DNA of 64,000 bases, from the NCBI GenBank assembly GCA_010015805.1, contig ML978132.1, positions 62,001 to 126,000 of the forward strand, in the 5' to 3' direction. The notes under the pieces are model-generated. The model did not search any database. It saw only the letters and a program-made list of their open reading frames with translations, and was not told where the DNA came from. Shown piece by piece: positions 22,009-33,469 of the stretch; the stretch's first letter is position 1, and every line of letters begins with the position of its first letter. Origin of the DNA: Rhizodiscina lignyota. Its lineage: Eukaryota; Ascomycota; Dothideomycetes; Aulographales; Rhizodiscinaceae. The position numbers and the translations under genes were made by a program.

Positions 22009-22834
22009 GGGGGTGTGCGGACGGCGGTTTTTTGGGTGTTTTTAGAACTTCTTGCGTGTGCCCAAAGGGGCAAAAAATGGATCTTCTTTTTGCGTGCACA
22101 TTCTCAAGAGTACAACATGCTTTAACGTGATATACTTACATGCCGAACCGCTTGTACCATGCCTCGAGAGTGACATAATAGTTGGCCCTCAGCTGTGCTA
22201 TACGGGCCTATTGAAATGCACAGTTACCACACTAGAGATAAGTTACATTTATTAAAGTCATCTGGTCGTGGTAAACACTGGCTAAGGATGATAATACTGT
22301 GCTTTCAACGATACACTTATTCCTATTGTCGAGCAAAACACGCATTTGTTAATACACTTTCAGTGTTTAGCGAGTTAGCTAGTGTATTAGTGACATAATA
22401 GTTGACCTTTGGCTATGATATATACTAAAACATTCAGAGACAGTCTCGCCTGCTTCGAGGAGTAAGAATTCTTTACTCTTAGGCGTTACAGACTTGCCCG
22501 GTGGCAAACCAGTCAGTCGCTCTTAAGTGTGTGCATACATATCTATGCTATCAAGAGATCATTAAGGAGCACATAGACGTAATATTTGCAGAGAAGGTAA
22601 TGATGTCACGTGTAAACCTTTACCCTCTGCTATAGTATTAATGTTTTAATTTCCATGAAGTCAGTCACTTCAGTTAAGTACGCACCAAAGAGTATAGAAC
22701 TAAATTTTCAGCAATGGTCTCGATTACTTTGAATTACTAGAGCTACTCGCCTTTGGAAGCTACAGCTTGCCTGACGGCCAAAGATATATCACCCCCAGCC
22801 CCTCAAGGCTACACATCCCAACATTCAGTGATGA
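22009..22834. other. AT-rich intergenic region with an imperfect direct repeat
   Basis: Convergent 3' regions of THO2 and the next leftward gene. No gene was seen. It holds two copies of a 35-bp sequence 220 bp apart (separate entry). Confidence 0.5.
22169..22424. repeat. Pair of diverged direct repeats
   Basis: Copies at 22169-22204 and 22389-22424 share AGTGACATAATAGTTG and then differ mainly by C/T and G/A changes (GGCCCTCAGCTGTG against GACCTTTGGCTATG). The differences are mostly transitions, as left by RIP. They may be remnants of a decayed element. Confidence 0.55.
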
Positions 22835-23845
22835 CTAGTCGTCCTCATTCATCAGCGCGTTCAAGATTGCCTTTCCTTCCGAGCAGTCCTCATCGTCGAA
22901 CGGCTTCAACCCGTAAGACAAGAGGAAGTTACCAGAGTGTTGGTAATGCTTCTTAATCCAGTCGAGTTGCTCCTGCGAGAATTGGTAGTCTGCCACATGA
23001 GACATTGGGTCGGCCTCAAGCTCGTCGAGGAAGCTATTCGAATCATCGTCCTCCTCCTGATCATCATCACTGTCCCCGTTGGCCATAATGGACCGTGCCA
23101 AAGACCTACCCTCTTCGCGGTCTTCGTCTTTGTGCATCGATAGATCCTGTTCTTGCAGGAAGTGATATTCACCTCCATAATGCTCTTTGAGCCATGCCTT
23201 CTCCTCGCTTGTATAAGGCTTCACAGCCTCCCAGCGAGCGCCTGTTGAAACGTCAAAGGTTTGAACTCTGCATGTGTATCAAGGGCCAAAACATACGCTC
23301 GGAATCGGGCCAGTAAGCACCTATGGTGTAGACGTTCCCTGGATCTCTCGTTTCTTTTAGAAAGAGCGAAGGTGAAGTGACAAGGCCGACTGGTGGTCCG
23401 CTGAGCTTGAGACAGAGCAGTGTCTTCTTCTCATCGAAATGAGCAGCAATACGGCCTTCATGATCTTCGATTGGGCCCTTAAATCCTCGAACCGGATATC
23501 GATTCAGAAAGTCTGCTCCGAGGATGTTACATACGGAGTTTGGGCGTGGAGAACACCGTCAAGGCGAATGGTGCTATGCATGCTGCCATTCCGCGGGGAA
23601 CGTAGCTTGACGGGAATTTCGACGTTACCCAATGCCCTGTACGGCCATATCGCTGTTGTCAAAATATGGGTGACCGATGTGGGTGGTGAAAGAGGTGTAA
23701 GTGGTGAACCATGCACGGTTTTTTGCAACAGAAACATTGGAGGTGTTGGAGAAGACCCAGTCGGGACTCATTGGGGCGTCAGTATCCATTGCTTCTCCTG
23801 GGTACAATCCTCGTTGGCTTGCTCGTGTCGTATTATCGTATTTGA
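22835..23845 (-). CDS. Copia-type Pol beta-barrel-derived protein, frame-broken
   Basis: The N-terminal part (from ATG 23789 or an upstream exon reaching 23845) reads PDWVFSNTSNVSVAKNRAWF, then VQGIG, NVEIPVKL, DGVLHA and NILGADFLNRYP. This resembles the TNT1-94-like Pol beta-barrel (retropepsin-type) domain that fungi carry in cellular genes. The catalytic D-S/T-G is absent (SNTS instead), so protease activity is unlikely. Two single-base frame breaks that cancel each other lie at 23628-23630 (one G too many) and 23539-23544 (one base too few). After an intron at about 23247-23299 (GTATGT...ACAG) comes ARWEAVKPYTSEEKAWLK and an acidic C-terminus with a second WLK-like repeat (DWIKKHY), ending at 22835. 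It is either a pseudogene or the sequence has homopolymer errors. The true start is unresolved. Confidence 0.6.
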
Positions 23846-24147
23846 CTGCCTATTGAAAGGGTGGAGAGAAGAGAAGACTATATACCGTTACGCAAACAAT
23901 GAAGTTGAGACCTGAAACACGCGCTAACCTAGTTCGGCTCGGACGTGTAAAGCGAACAAAGCATCAAGCAAACTATCTGCGCGCATTCGAATACTCGAGC
24001 CGCCAACTGGGTTTGCGGTAAGAAGGTTCTGATCGTTCTATAAATCTGCAATATTCTGCGTCTAAATGCGTGGTGTTGTATTACGACCGAGCTCAAATTC
24101 GCGTCGCCGTCTACCAAAGCCACATCCCACCGTGCTGCGAAGGGGCG

Positions 24148-26009
24148 ATGGCCACCAAAGAGCTTCCATTTGAGTTTCAAAGGTCGCTCATTAACAGTGA
24201 GGCGTATCCAGAGAACATCATTGTGAGAACGGTCAGCTCATACCCTGGTGCTCTGTCCTCCTACAAGCATCGGTTGTATGAGCTTGAGCGAGGCCTGTTT
24301 TCAAGCGAAGACTCATGCAAAGTGCCATTCAGAGAATTTGGAAAAGATAATGGCAATGGCGAAGGAATGCTAATGATTCTCTAAGAGAGTACAATGCCTA
24401 CTGACGAATAAACAGAAATGGACTTTGCATTTGTCCATTCAGCCGCAAATTTGGCCGACTGGCTGGGGATCCAGTCAACTCAACGCCAAAATGGCACTCA
24501 GGGCATCACTATCACTGCTCGGTTTATGGATCCAAAGCGTCGGTTCATGTATGTAGCCACACCACTTAAGTATCTTCAGACCTGAAGTCCTCTAGCTACA
24601 TATACGGCGATAGTTCTCGGACGCGACTCAAGATCACCCGGTCAATGTTAGCCCAAATCTTTACTTACCACCAGGTCATGCCAGACTATCTTGACTTTAT
24701 CTTTGCATTCGGATTTTCTGGCTCCTCTCGTCTCCTGAAATTCAGCAGTTTTCGCGAGCACACATCTCTTCGTGTTCCGCAACCAGGTTCTGCCATTCCG
24801 CAACTCGGCCGGTCGGGGCGACAGTTCCAGTTGTGTTATAATTTAAAAGGGACATGGCAAATGGGTGTTCCTGATGATGTTGTGTGGATGGCACAGGAAG
24901 CGGCGTTTTACCATCAATTCGATGTCCTTAGTGGGAATATGTTGTGGATTGTAACGAAGGGCAGACTGGATCTCCACTCGCGGATTAAGGACTGGACGAA
25001 TGTCTCTGAAAATCCGGATAACAGAGCGTTCGGAACTGTCGAAGACTGCTTTCGATCAAGTTTGTCAACTCAGTTGCTGTTCTCTCACTGGTCAACCGAG
25101 GGCTGGCGAAACCATATCGAATGGTTGTATCATAAAGAGGTATTTTCGTCACTTCATGATTATTTTACTATCGGACATATAACTAACGGTTCAGTAGCAA
25201 CAAGGTACATACGAAATGAGCGAAAGATCTGAAGGACCGGGTGAGGATAAACTCGGCTCTGGAGGTGCTGACATCCAGCAACTTCAATGGTTGGAAGATC
25301 GAGCAAATGAGATAATTGGACTGCTCGAGGGCAATGTCTATGTGTTAGGGGCTTTGCAGAAATTCTATCTTGCCCTTTCAACAGACAGCGATTTTCCATT
25401 ACGACCATGCGGCTCTGACATCAACACCTTTTCGAACAAGCTCGGCCATTTCATGGAAGAGTTTAGGATGCAGGTCGCTAGTACGCGGACATTTGTGAAG
25501 AGCGTGGCGGATAGGAAAGAGTTGGTGAGTTGAGTACAAGTTCAGATCTCATACCTTACTGGATGCTAATGCACAACAAGATAAACAAATACATTGAGCG
25601 GCAAGCCGCACAGCGAGCAGAGAGATTGAACCGTAATATGGAACGGGAAGCTGTTGTTGTGCGCATTGTCACTATAGTCACTTTGATATACCTCCCAGCA
25701 ACCTTTGTATCGGTAAATATTCCTGGGGACTGAATGTGAACCTGTATTGACAAGGCGCAGACATTCTTCAGCACCGACATCATCAAATACCAGAGCGGAG
25801 ACAAGAACGGCACTTTCTCGCCAATCGCAATGAACAGATGGCTCCAAGTGACACTACCGCTCACATTCCTGACCATCCTTGTTGCCTGGCTCGGAGACAG
25901 GTGGGCACAAACTCACAGACCAGCGGACAACAGGCTAAGAGAGGGAGAGCGCCCGTGCGTATGGAGAAGAAGATTTTGGCCCAACGCCATTTTCGAGAAA
26001 GAACCCTGA
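24148..26009 (+). CDS. CorA-like transporter domain protein
   Basis: Fungal protein with a CorA-like layout: a long soluble N-terminal part and two C-terminal membrane helices (VVVRIVTIVTLIYLPATFVS; WLQVTLPLTFLTILVAWLGD). Exons 24418-24548, 24596-25139, 25198-25524, 25581-25712 and 25761-26009 form a continuous 460-aa frame. A further N-terminal stretch from ATG 24148 (ELPFEFQRSLINSEAYPENI to VPFREFG) also looks like the family and is in the same frame, but two TAA codons lie between it and 24418 and no normal intron removes them. The gene may therefore be N-terminally damaged, or use an unusual intron. The GMN motif of true CorA channels is not visible, so ion transport is uncertain. Confidence 0.7.
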
Positions 26010-26315
26010 AATAGAGTCGTTCCGGTTCGATATTTGCCAATTAGCGACAATCTGAAGAAATGCCATGTTTCACGTTCATGGGATGACGGAATAGTTGAAC
26101 CCGAGTGATTGAAAGGCTGCAGATAAAGCGAGTTTTATTCTTCAGCACCGCCGAGAGTATCTCTGAAAGCTCGATAGAGTATATACAAGGCTGTATTTAT
26201 CTAAAATACATGCTATCAATGGATATAATCTATATTGACTATTAAGGATATGCATTCTTGCCGTTCCACACATTGTAGCCACAACTCGACGTTTTGCGTC
26301 ACCCACTTGCATGCC
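26010..26315. other. Short convergent intergenic region
   Basis: Shared 3' region of the CorA-like and UstYa-like genes. No feature was seen. Confidence 0.45.
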
Positions 26316-27351
26316 TTAACCATGTCCAGCAGAGTTACCGGGAGGGATAATATGTGGCTGACGGCTGATAGCCCACTGGGAGATGGCTTCGAAGCTCCGA
26401 CACTTCTTCTTGACAGTCGTATCAAAAGAAGCGTAGATGGCTTTCGTCTCTGGATTCCAGCTCTGTGGCAAGATACTGACGTCGGCAAAACACATTAGAT
26501 TCTGTCTTAGATAGTCGAAACAATGTTCTGTATTGGCGAATTAGTTACAATCTTCAAACGCTGGTGGCTCGGTGGCTCGTACCGTCGTGATTTAAGGAGA
26601 ATTCAGGCGTAGGATCTCCATGCATTTCCGCTGTGCGATTGTAGAAATGCCTTCTTATACGATTCTGGGAAAAAAAATTCATCAGCTAAGGCCGCTAGGG
26701 GTAATCAAAGAGGGATCCCTTACGAGACAATGCAGTTGGTGATAGACTTCAAGAAAGCCTGCGTAACTATCCTTGTCTTCGCCCCACAAGTGAGCGGTTT
26801 CTATCGGTAGACGACGCGCTTCACTCTCTGTCAACCGAATCACACTAGCGACTACAACCTCAGCATCGATGAGCAACTTCAACGGCCTTTCATTCTGTTT
26901 TATACTCACTACTAAGCAGCTCGTCCCATTTAGCGTCGGCTTCCGGACTTGATCCACCCCATGAATCGTCAAAGGTTCCGGTGCTAAATTGAAATGGAGT
27001 TTGAAGCGTTTTTTCCTCCCAAACGATCGGGACATCCACAAATGCTAATGGTTTGATTTGTTAACCGCCACATGTTACATAGACAACAGCATTAAAATGA
27101 ACCGTAGGTAACGTACCATCGAAGCATTGTAGAGAGGCTTTCCAGAACCATTGGAGTGCTACAATGAAGCATGTTGTAATGAGAGCGCCATGAATGAAAC
27201 ACAAGTAGCTCCTCGAGGTCAGGATTTCTGTAATTCTAGACCCGGTCCGATGTTCATGTTGCTCGCCCGGGGTATCGATGGGCTCTTCTTCATCTTGAAT
27301 ACTCGTATATCCTGCTATGCTCTTTGCAAGCAACATTTTAACCAAACGCAC
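26316..27351 (-). CDS. UstYa-like (DUF3328) oxidase family protein
   Basis: Single-pass membrane protein of the UstYa/DUF3328 family. Known members are metal-dependent oxidases that cyclise or hydroxylate peptide precursors in fungal RiPP (dikaritin) and other secondary pathways. Exons 27117-27351, 26910-27044, 26724-26851, 26583-26664 and 26316-26527 give 263 aa with all phases matching. The membrane helix is near residues 48-70 (YLCFIHGALITTCFIVALQW). Both copies of the family's HxxHC motif are present: YHQLHCL (about residue 162) and EHCFDYLRQNLMC (about residue 194), where the first His of the second copy falls in the preceding exon's region. Also typical are WDELL and RLTESEARRLP. The intron at 26852-26909 was chosen because its acceptor is the only one that keeps the frame. 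Confidence 0.88.
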
Positions 27352-28258
27352 TTAGAGAAGGAAGAAAAGATTCCAACCGAAGATAAGACATGATAATCAA
27401 AATCTACGTGAGAGTCGTCAGCTCAATACGACAATGTTCCGCAATCTCCCAATGATCAATCGTCTCTCTGCATACGGTAAGAGGGCAATGCAGTAAAGCA
27501 TTGACCATAGTCCGAACCGCCTTGGATTTTTTCGGTCTGCAGATACGGGCCGGATACCTATCAGTAAGTCTGAAACCTTTCGCGAGGAATAATTTGTCAA
27601 CTTGTCAAGGGTACCTAAGAAAACAGAAACGCCGAGTGGTCGCCTCTCTCCACAGGCCCATACCGTAATCCTTGGCTCGTATACGAGGAACTGGCTGCTG
27701 GATCGGTTGAAGTAATGCTTCACAGGAAGGACAGGATTCTAATTTGTTGTAGGCGAGTCGATATTGTATGACTGTGACAGGAGATGTCCAGTTTATGTCA
27801 ATCAGAGCATTATTAGTCATCCACAACTGGAATTGAGTAGTTTATCAAGCAATCTTGTAATCACGGTTGAGGTGTATAGTCATGATGATACAACTTGAAT
27901 GTTGATTGTCACACCTTTACCGCCCTCTGAGCAAATGCCTAGATCCAAGTTCCAGCCTTCCCTCGAAGTCAACCCATGCCACATGATGCATTCCGATTTT
28001 GGAAATTACCTCTGACAAGTGCACAATTTCAAATACTTCGGGATACTTTAGCGGCCGCACCGCAATCCGCCATGCAATTCCTTTTGGTGTCTCATGCTAG
28101 ACTGGGAACATGAGAAAGTGCACATTCCCATCCACTCGGGCTCTCGACTACTAGACCTAACGATCCCTATACTGCTTCTCCTGGCTGATATCATTCGCAG
28201 TTCCCACACCCTATCATGACCACCAGTTTCTCCCTCTCTGATGCAACCAGCCCCTTGC
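27352..28258. other. Intergenic between UstYa-like gene and small secreted peptide
   Basis: Contains minus-strand frames at 27418-27826 with no recognised motif, and otherwise AT-rich sequence. No gene is supported. Confidence 0.4.
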
Positions 28259-28458
28259 TTATTTATCCTGTGGTTTTCAGATGTTAGTTTGAACATATGC
28301 AGCACAGCCAACAGGTTCCTTACCAGCCCAGGAGGACGTGCCGGACCGCTGTATACATATTCGAATGTGTGAACTCCTGAGGCCTGTGGAGCAGGAGCGG
28401 CTTTGGCAACACTGAAAAGGATCGCCGCAAGGGCGAAAATGTAGAGTTTGGCCTGCAT
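28259..28458 (-). CDS. Small secreted peptide (47 aa), uncertain
   Basis: From ATG 28458 there is a clear signal peptide (MQAKLYIFALAAILFSVAKA) followed by a short mature part that contains HTFEYVYSGPARPPG. A good intron (GTAAGG ... CACAG, 28268-28323) joins GL to DK and a stop at 28259. Without splicing the frame runs on to 28048 for about 136 residues of low-quality text. It has no Cys in the mature part. It lies about 900 bp upstream of the UstYa-like gene on the same strand, so a precursor-peptide role is conceivable but unproven; there are no Kex2-type KR sites or internal repeats. Confidence 0.45.
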
Positions 28459-28914
28459 GTTTGATGAGAGACGAATGACGCGGTACCGCTCGTAGTGGAG
28501 TTGCTTCAATGAGTGATGGCCAGTCGGAATGGCAAAGTTACTGAGAAAGTCCTAAGTAATAGGTTGCCGAGGGGGGCGTTGGGTATATATGGCACTCCCA
28601 GTTCTCGTAGCCCGATCCGGTCAGAAACTACCCACTTCGTGCTACAAGGTGGAACGGCATGAGTCGTTCCTGCTGACGCGGGACAGTATTGGCCCCTCGC
28701 TAATAGTTCGTATTGTACAATTATTCTCGCTAAGGTAGCATTTGCCTCTTTCAGTGAGATGTGGTGAATAATAGCGTCGGGCAACTATTACAAACATTAG
28801 GCTTTCCTCACTCCCTCAGAACATTAATACACTTGCCAAAGCATTTTAACCCTTTATTGTCTGACTACAACCTTCTTTTTCGCAGCTCGCAATTCCCTCA
28901 CTACTGAAGAAGAT

Positions 28915-29193
28915 ATGCTGTTTTGCCGTCTTTTGCTTGCTGCGGCCTTCGCAGCCACAGGTCTTTCATTCCCGAATCCATCTTTGGGTATTTATGGCGG
29001 CGAATGTTGCGCAGAAGGGGTGTGCTGTCTTTCGCCAAACCTTGATGGGCGGGTTCGTAGATGTTTCCCATCTCAATCATTAGGTCTAACGCAAAAGTTG
29101 TAGAGAATAGCATGCGACTGCGGAGATTGTGTGGTCTACGACGGATCGGATTGCGCCTGTGATGGTTCTCCGACAAAGATGATCAAAGTCTGA
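28915..29193 (+). CDS. Small secreted cysteine-rich protein (about 74 aa)
   Basis: ATG 28915 starts a signal peptide (MLFCRLLLAAAFAATGLSF) followed by a Cys-rich mature part: GGECCAEGVCCLSP, then after an intron CDCGDCVVYDGSDCACDG. Exon 1 is 28915-29056 and exon 2 is 29111-29193; the 54-nt intron starts GTAGAT, has CTAAC and ends ATAG. Unspliced, the frame stops at 29103 but the Cys-rich text continues in the same frame, which argues for splicing. The mature protein has nine Cys in about 55 residues. Size and Cys content are those of candidate effector or antimicrobial-like proteins; no family was recognised. About 340 bp of clear spacer separate it from the upstream peptide gene, which faces the other way. 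Confidence 0.6.
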
Positions 29194-29570
29194 CCTTTAC
29201 GGCTTTGAGGAAACTCGGCTCCACGGATGGGATCGAACTAGGAGACTGAGAGTATCTGTTGAAAGGGTAGCAGCGAATGCTTATATTGTTAGCCAGGATA
29301 ACCAACAGTGGCCAATTTCGACGCTTTGAGAAACTCTGCGGGGAAGGCGGAAGGAAGCTGAGAATCAAAAGGAGATGAGATTAGCGAGATTGAACCACGA
29401 AACTGTATTACATGAAGCTTAGGCTGCAAATGTATCAAGGCAACATCCAGCCTGAATTCTATGGAAACGGCTCGCTCATGACAATCTACCACAGCTTCAA
29501 CAAGCTTGTCATGTTGGCGCCAACTTAAAATGCTGCAATCCATGATTACTTAAAGGGGACCGGATACATG
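29194..29570. other. Convergent intergenic region
   Basis: 3' regions of the Cys-rich gene and MSW1. A short sequence near 29222-29235 on the minus strand resembles a tRNA T-loop (GTTCGATCCC) but no cloverleaf can be drawn around it. Confidence 0.4.
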
Positions 29571-30910
29571 TCATAAGCCGACAACATCCCGTACCAGGTT
29601 CATTGTTCCTGTAGCACTTGTGGACGCTTTCTTTGCACCTAGCTCTGCAACAGAGCTGAGATATTTCCCATTCTCCCTCTGAAGAGTCTCGTGGAAGCGC
29701 TCGCGAACTGGCCCAATTTCGGTTTCAATGGCCTCGGCGACTCTCGACTTGAATGCTCGCATAGATAGATTCTGACAATCGGCCACGAGGTCTTCGCGCG
29801 AGCCAAACGTACTCCCGGTCATGTGAAAAAGAATGTCCAGCAAATTTGAGACTCCCGGACGCGCCACAGGATCATAAGAAACGCCCTCGGTCGAGTCTGT
29901 CAAAGCGGATTTGATTTTCTTCGAAATATCCTCTTCAGTATCCGTAATCAGAATACGAGACTTGGGGTTGTCATCAGACTTTGACATTTTTTGCTCCGGT
30001 TTCGTCAGCGACATCACACGCTTCGCAGGGGCTGCTGTGCAATTAGAGTAGATACCCACAGGATCTATCATTGTTTACTTACAAATGATTGTCTCCGGCG
30101 ATACGAGGACTTGTCCGAAGTGATGGTTAAAACTTGTCGCGCACTCACGTGCGAATTCAAGATGCTGGGCCTGATCTGATCCAACAGGAACATGCGTTGC
30201 CCTAAGGATAGTTAGAAGCATAGCGAGTCAACTCTAGAATCTCCACAGACCGATGGACAAGGATATCTGCTGCTTGTAGCACTGGGTACGAGAAGAGACC
30301 AAGCTTCAGTGGAGTCTTGGTTGTTGGATCCAAGGGAGACACATTCTCAGGAAGCGACAGCTTACTCTATTCCCGAATAAGTATCGATCTTCAAAGAGTG
30401 AGTATGAGGTTTCAACATACCTTCCACTGCGTCATCCGTGACAAGTACCCTACGGAGGCATTGCAGCTGAGAATCCACATCAATTCTGAATGTGCTGGGA
30501 CCTATTAAAACTTGTCAGCCACTGACCGCTAGTGTATAGGGGTGACTCTGCCTTACAGCGGACTGATAGAAGATGATTGATCTTTCAGGATCCAGGCCAA
30601 CAGCCAGTAGAGACGCCAGCATCTCCTTTTTCCATAGTCTCAGCTGATGTGGATCTTGACGAATGGTGATAGCGTGCAGATCAACGACTGAGTAGAGAAG
30701 GGTCGTCCCTTGTGACGCTTGCTCTTGGAGATCCACCCATTGCTTGAAAGCTCCCAGGTAGTTTCCAAGATGAGGAATGCCAGTTGGTTGTATTCCGGAG
30801 AAGACGACCTTTTTCTCTGCTTGGGACAATGTTGATGCGGCGGCCCTCTGGCCGGCCTTGAATGGAACCTGCAGACTGGTCCAGCTTCGATGGGCCAGTG
30901 ATCGAAGCAT
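29571..30910 (-). CDS. MSW1: Mitochondrial tryptophanyl-tRNA synthetase
   Basis: Class I aminoacyl-tRNA synthetase that charges mitochondrial tRNA-Trp. Exons 30557-30910, 30421-30501, 30251-30360, 30083-30201 and 29571-30034 give 375 aa, the usual length of the bacterial-type enzyme. Class I signatures: [13 protein letters not shown] (HIGH-type) and KMSKS in [10 protein letters not shown]. Also visible are [20 protein letters not shown] and the Trp-pocket text SELMWILSC. The N-terminus ([20 protein letters not shown]) is basic and Ser-rich, as for mitochondrial import. All four introns have GT-AG ends and correct phases. Confidence 0.95.
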
Positions 30911-31685
30911 CTGCAGACGGGAGTGAGGGGGAGATGTGAGATTAATGCAGGTGTCGTCGTGAGAAAGATTTCCAATGGCAGGGATACGCGACCGGGACGC
31001 TCGGACATCAACCCAAAGTGGACGACGTTTTTAAGCCACGGCCCACGGAAGGCGAGCCTCTCGCCATGACGATCTCATGACTCTCATTCCATCTGGATAT
31101 ATGGAGTGTGCCAATCTCGTTAGCTTATATTTGCTTGCTGATCAAGTTAGAATACAAGTAATCCCGCAACAAAGTACCTTCTTTTGCTTCTTGCGGTTAC
31201 CGTCAGGCGTAGAACCCCTTCTCCTGTTGTGAAGATGTGTTTTATCGTACTGACTCTCTCCTCTCTGAGGAACATCAATCACTCCGAATAATCTCTATAA
31301 TAACCTTAGGGTATTGCGCATTTTCGCGTTCTCGCTCTCAGATGCTATCAAACGCCGTTCTACGATGCTTTTAGTCCTGGAGTTCTGCCTCTCAACTTCA
31401 ACAGTGCTTGGTATCTGAGACTCTTGTTTCGAAACGTATGAACAGGCTTCGGAGAATAGATACAACATATGTGGGGTATCATCGTCTCCAAAGAAGCCGT
31501 AGACGCCGATCCCTCCTTTCCGAAGGATTCAAATTTTCCGGGAATTCATGGCGGTGCGGGGGTTCGGCTTGAGAAAGCGCGAATGCTCAAGACGATCATG
31601 GTTTGGATGATATTCTATTATCCTCTAAATATGCAAGTGGGTGCTTGGTGACCGGTACCTGCTTGCAGAAATCCCTTCCCACAAA
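30911..31685. other. Divergent intergenic region
   Basis: Promoters of MSW1 (left) and the carboxylesterase (right). No coding or RNA signal was recognised; a short frame at 31469-31651 lacks any motif. Confidence 0.5.
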
Positions 31686-33469
31686 ATGCTCTTCGTACTG
31701 CCTCTCCTGGCTCTCACTCTGTCAAATATAAAGGCAGTATCTGCTACCTTCCATGCTCCTGCAATTAAGCTCTCATATGGTACATTCAGTGGCTCATACT
31801 CTGACGAATACAACATTTCGTATTATCGAAAAATACCATATGTGGCCCCTCCGGTAGGCGAAAACCGCTGGCGCGCTCCGCAACCTCCACATCACATCCA
31901 GTATGGCACGTATGATACAGACCAGTCATTTCCGCTATGCCCCCAAGGATCAAATGGCACTGGCTCAGAGGACTGTCTATATCTCGGCATCTACTCTAGG
32001 CCATGGAAGGAGGGTGCCAAACGACCCGTTGTGGTAGAGATCCATGGAGGCGCGTATTCAGCAGGACTAGCATCGTTCAATATCCCACCGTTTGGGTACC
32101 CCACATTGAATGCCAGCGTGCAGAATGATTTTATCTTTGTCTATCCAGCGTATCGATTGAACGTGTTTGGCTTCCTGCCTGGTAAAGAGATTAAGCAGGC
32201 AAAAGATACCTGCTTAAATATCGGCCTGCTGGACCAGCAAGCAGCGCTTCGTTGGGTGTATGAGAATATTGAGCAGTTCGGAGGGGATCCGCGAAACGTC
32301 AGCATTTGGGGTCAGTCTGCTGGTGGAGGTTCTGTTCTCGCACAGACGATAGCGAACGGCGGCAAAACAACTCCGAAGCTATTCTCAAGGGCGCTGGCAA
32401 GCAGCCCGTACTGGGTGAAGCAATACAAGTACGACGATCCTGAGGCCGAATGGATATTCACCAGTCTCGTCAATTTAACCGGGTGTGCAGGTGCAGCTGA
32501 CAGTATCGCGTGCATGAGAGCATTGGACACGCAGACAATATACAATGCTAGCATGCAGATCCCATTGTATCGGCCTTGGTACACCAGTACCAATACTTGG
32601 TCTCCTGTTGTTGATGGAGATTTTCTACAGACGCATCTCTCAACAGCCGTATCAGAACGAAAGTTGAATGCGGAACTTGTCTGGGGCATGTACAACACTC
32701 ACGAGGGTGAAGGATTCGTACCGACACAACTCCTCAATATGACAGGAGGACCAATGAACTCGTCTGAGGCAGGTTTTGATTACTGGCTTCGCGGATACCT
32801 GCCGAGGTTTTCTGCGGCGGAGTTGGATCAGGTCAAGAAGCTTTACCCGGCAGTGGGCACGACCGAGACTATGACGTACAACGCAACAGATCAGAGAGCA
32901 GGATTGATTTATCGTGATACAGTACTGGCATGCTCCGGCTATTGGGTGGCTTCCGCAGCACCTAAAGGATGGCAGGGAGAGTACACGATACCTCCTGCCC
33001 TTCACGTAAGTATTCGAGCCTGGACGTAACTTTAACCGCTCATATCCGGCCAGGGGAGTGAGCAAGTGTATGTCTGCGGGGAACCAGGGTACAACTCAAC
33101 TTGCGAGGTGCGTAGATATACATACCTAAAATATGTCGCCAGCTAACGAACAATCAGTGGAACCACTGGCCCACGAACAATGAGACAGAAGTTGAGCGCT
33201 ACCTCGGCATTGCGGGAGCTTTCTCAAGCTTCCTCCAAACAGGTGATCCAAATGCGCACAAGGTACGATCTTCGACAGTGTGATCATATGCCAGAGTTGC
33301 TTGCTTACGACACATACAGCTAACGAATCCTTCTGTGCCCGGAGTGCCGCCGTTATCCAAGGATCTGTTGTGGACGATGGATCCAAATGGCTTTCACCAG
33401 AGACCGATCAAGCAATTGAAAGAACGGTGCAAGTTCTGGCATGAGCTGGCGCTCAAGGTACCCGAGTAG
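31686..33469 (+). CDS. Secreted type-B carboxylesterase/lipase
   Basis: Alpha/beta-hydrolase of the carboxylesterase type B family. Exons 31686-33005, 33054-33107, 33158-33262 and 33320-33469 give 542 aa. A signal peptide (MLFVLPLLALTLSNIKAVSA) directs secretion; many N-x-S/T sites follow. Oxyanion-hole HGGAY, nucleophile GQSAGGG, acidic residue in NTHEGEGF and the putative catalytic His in PPALH at the end of exon 1. SEDCLYLGIY and YRLNVFGF are standard family blocks. Cys pairs typical of fungal lipases are present. ATG 31686 is chosen because the signal peptide begins there; the frame is open 15 codons upstream. Substrate unknown. Confidence 0.92.

Noticed and set aside
29194-29260. Second tRNA-like word on the minus strand (GTTCGATCCC)
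   Set aside because: No cloverleaf can be drawn, even allowing GT-AG insertions like those at 37.3 kb.
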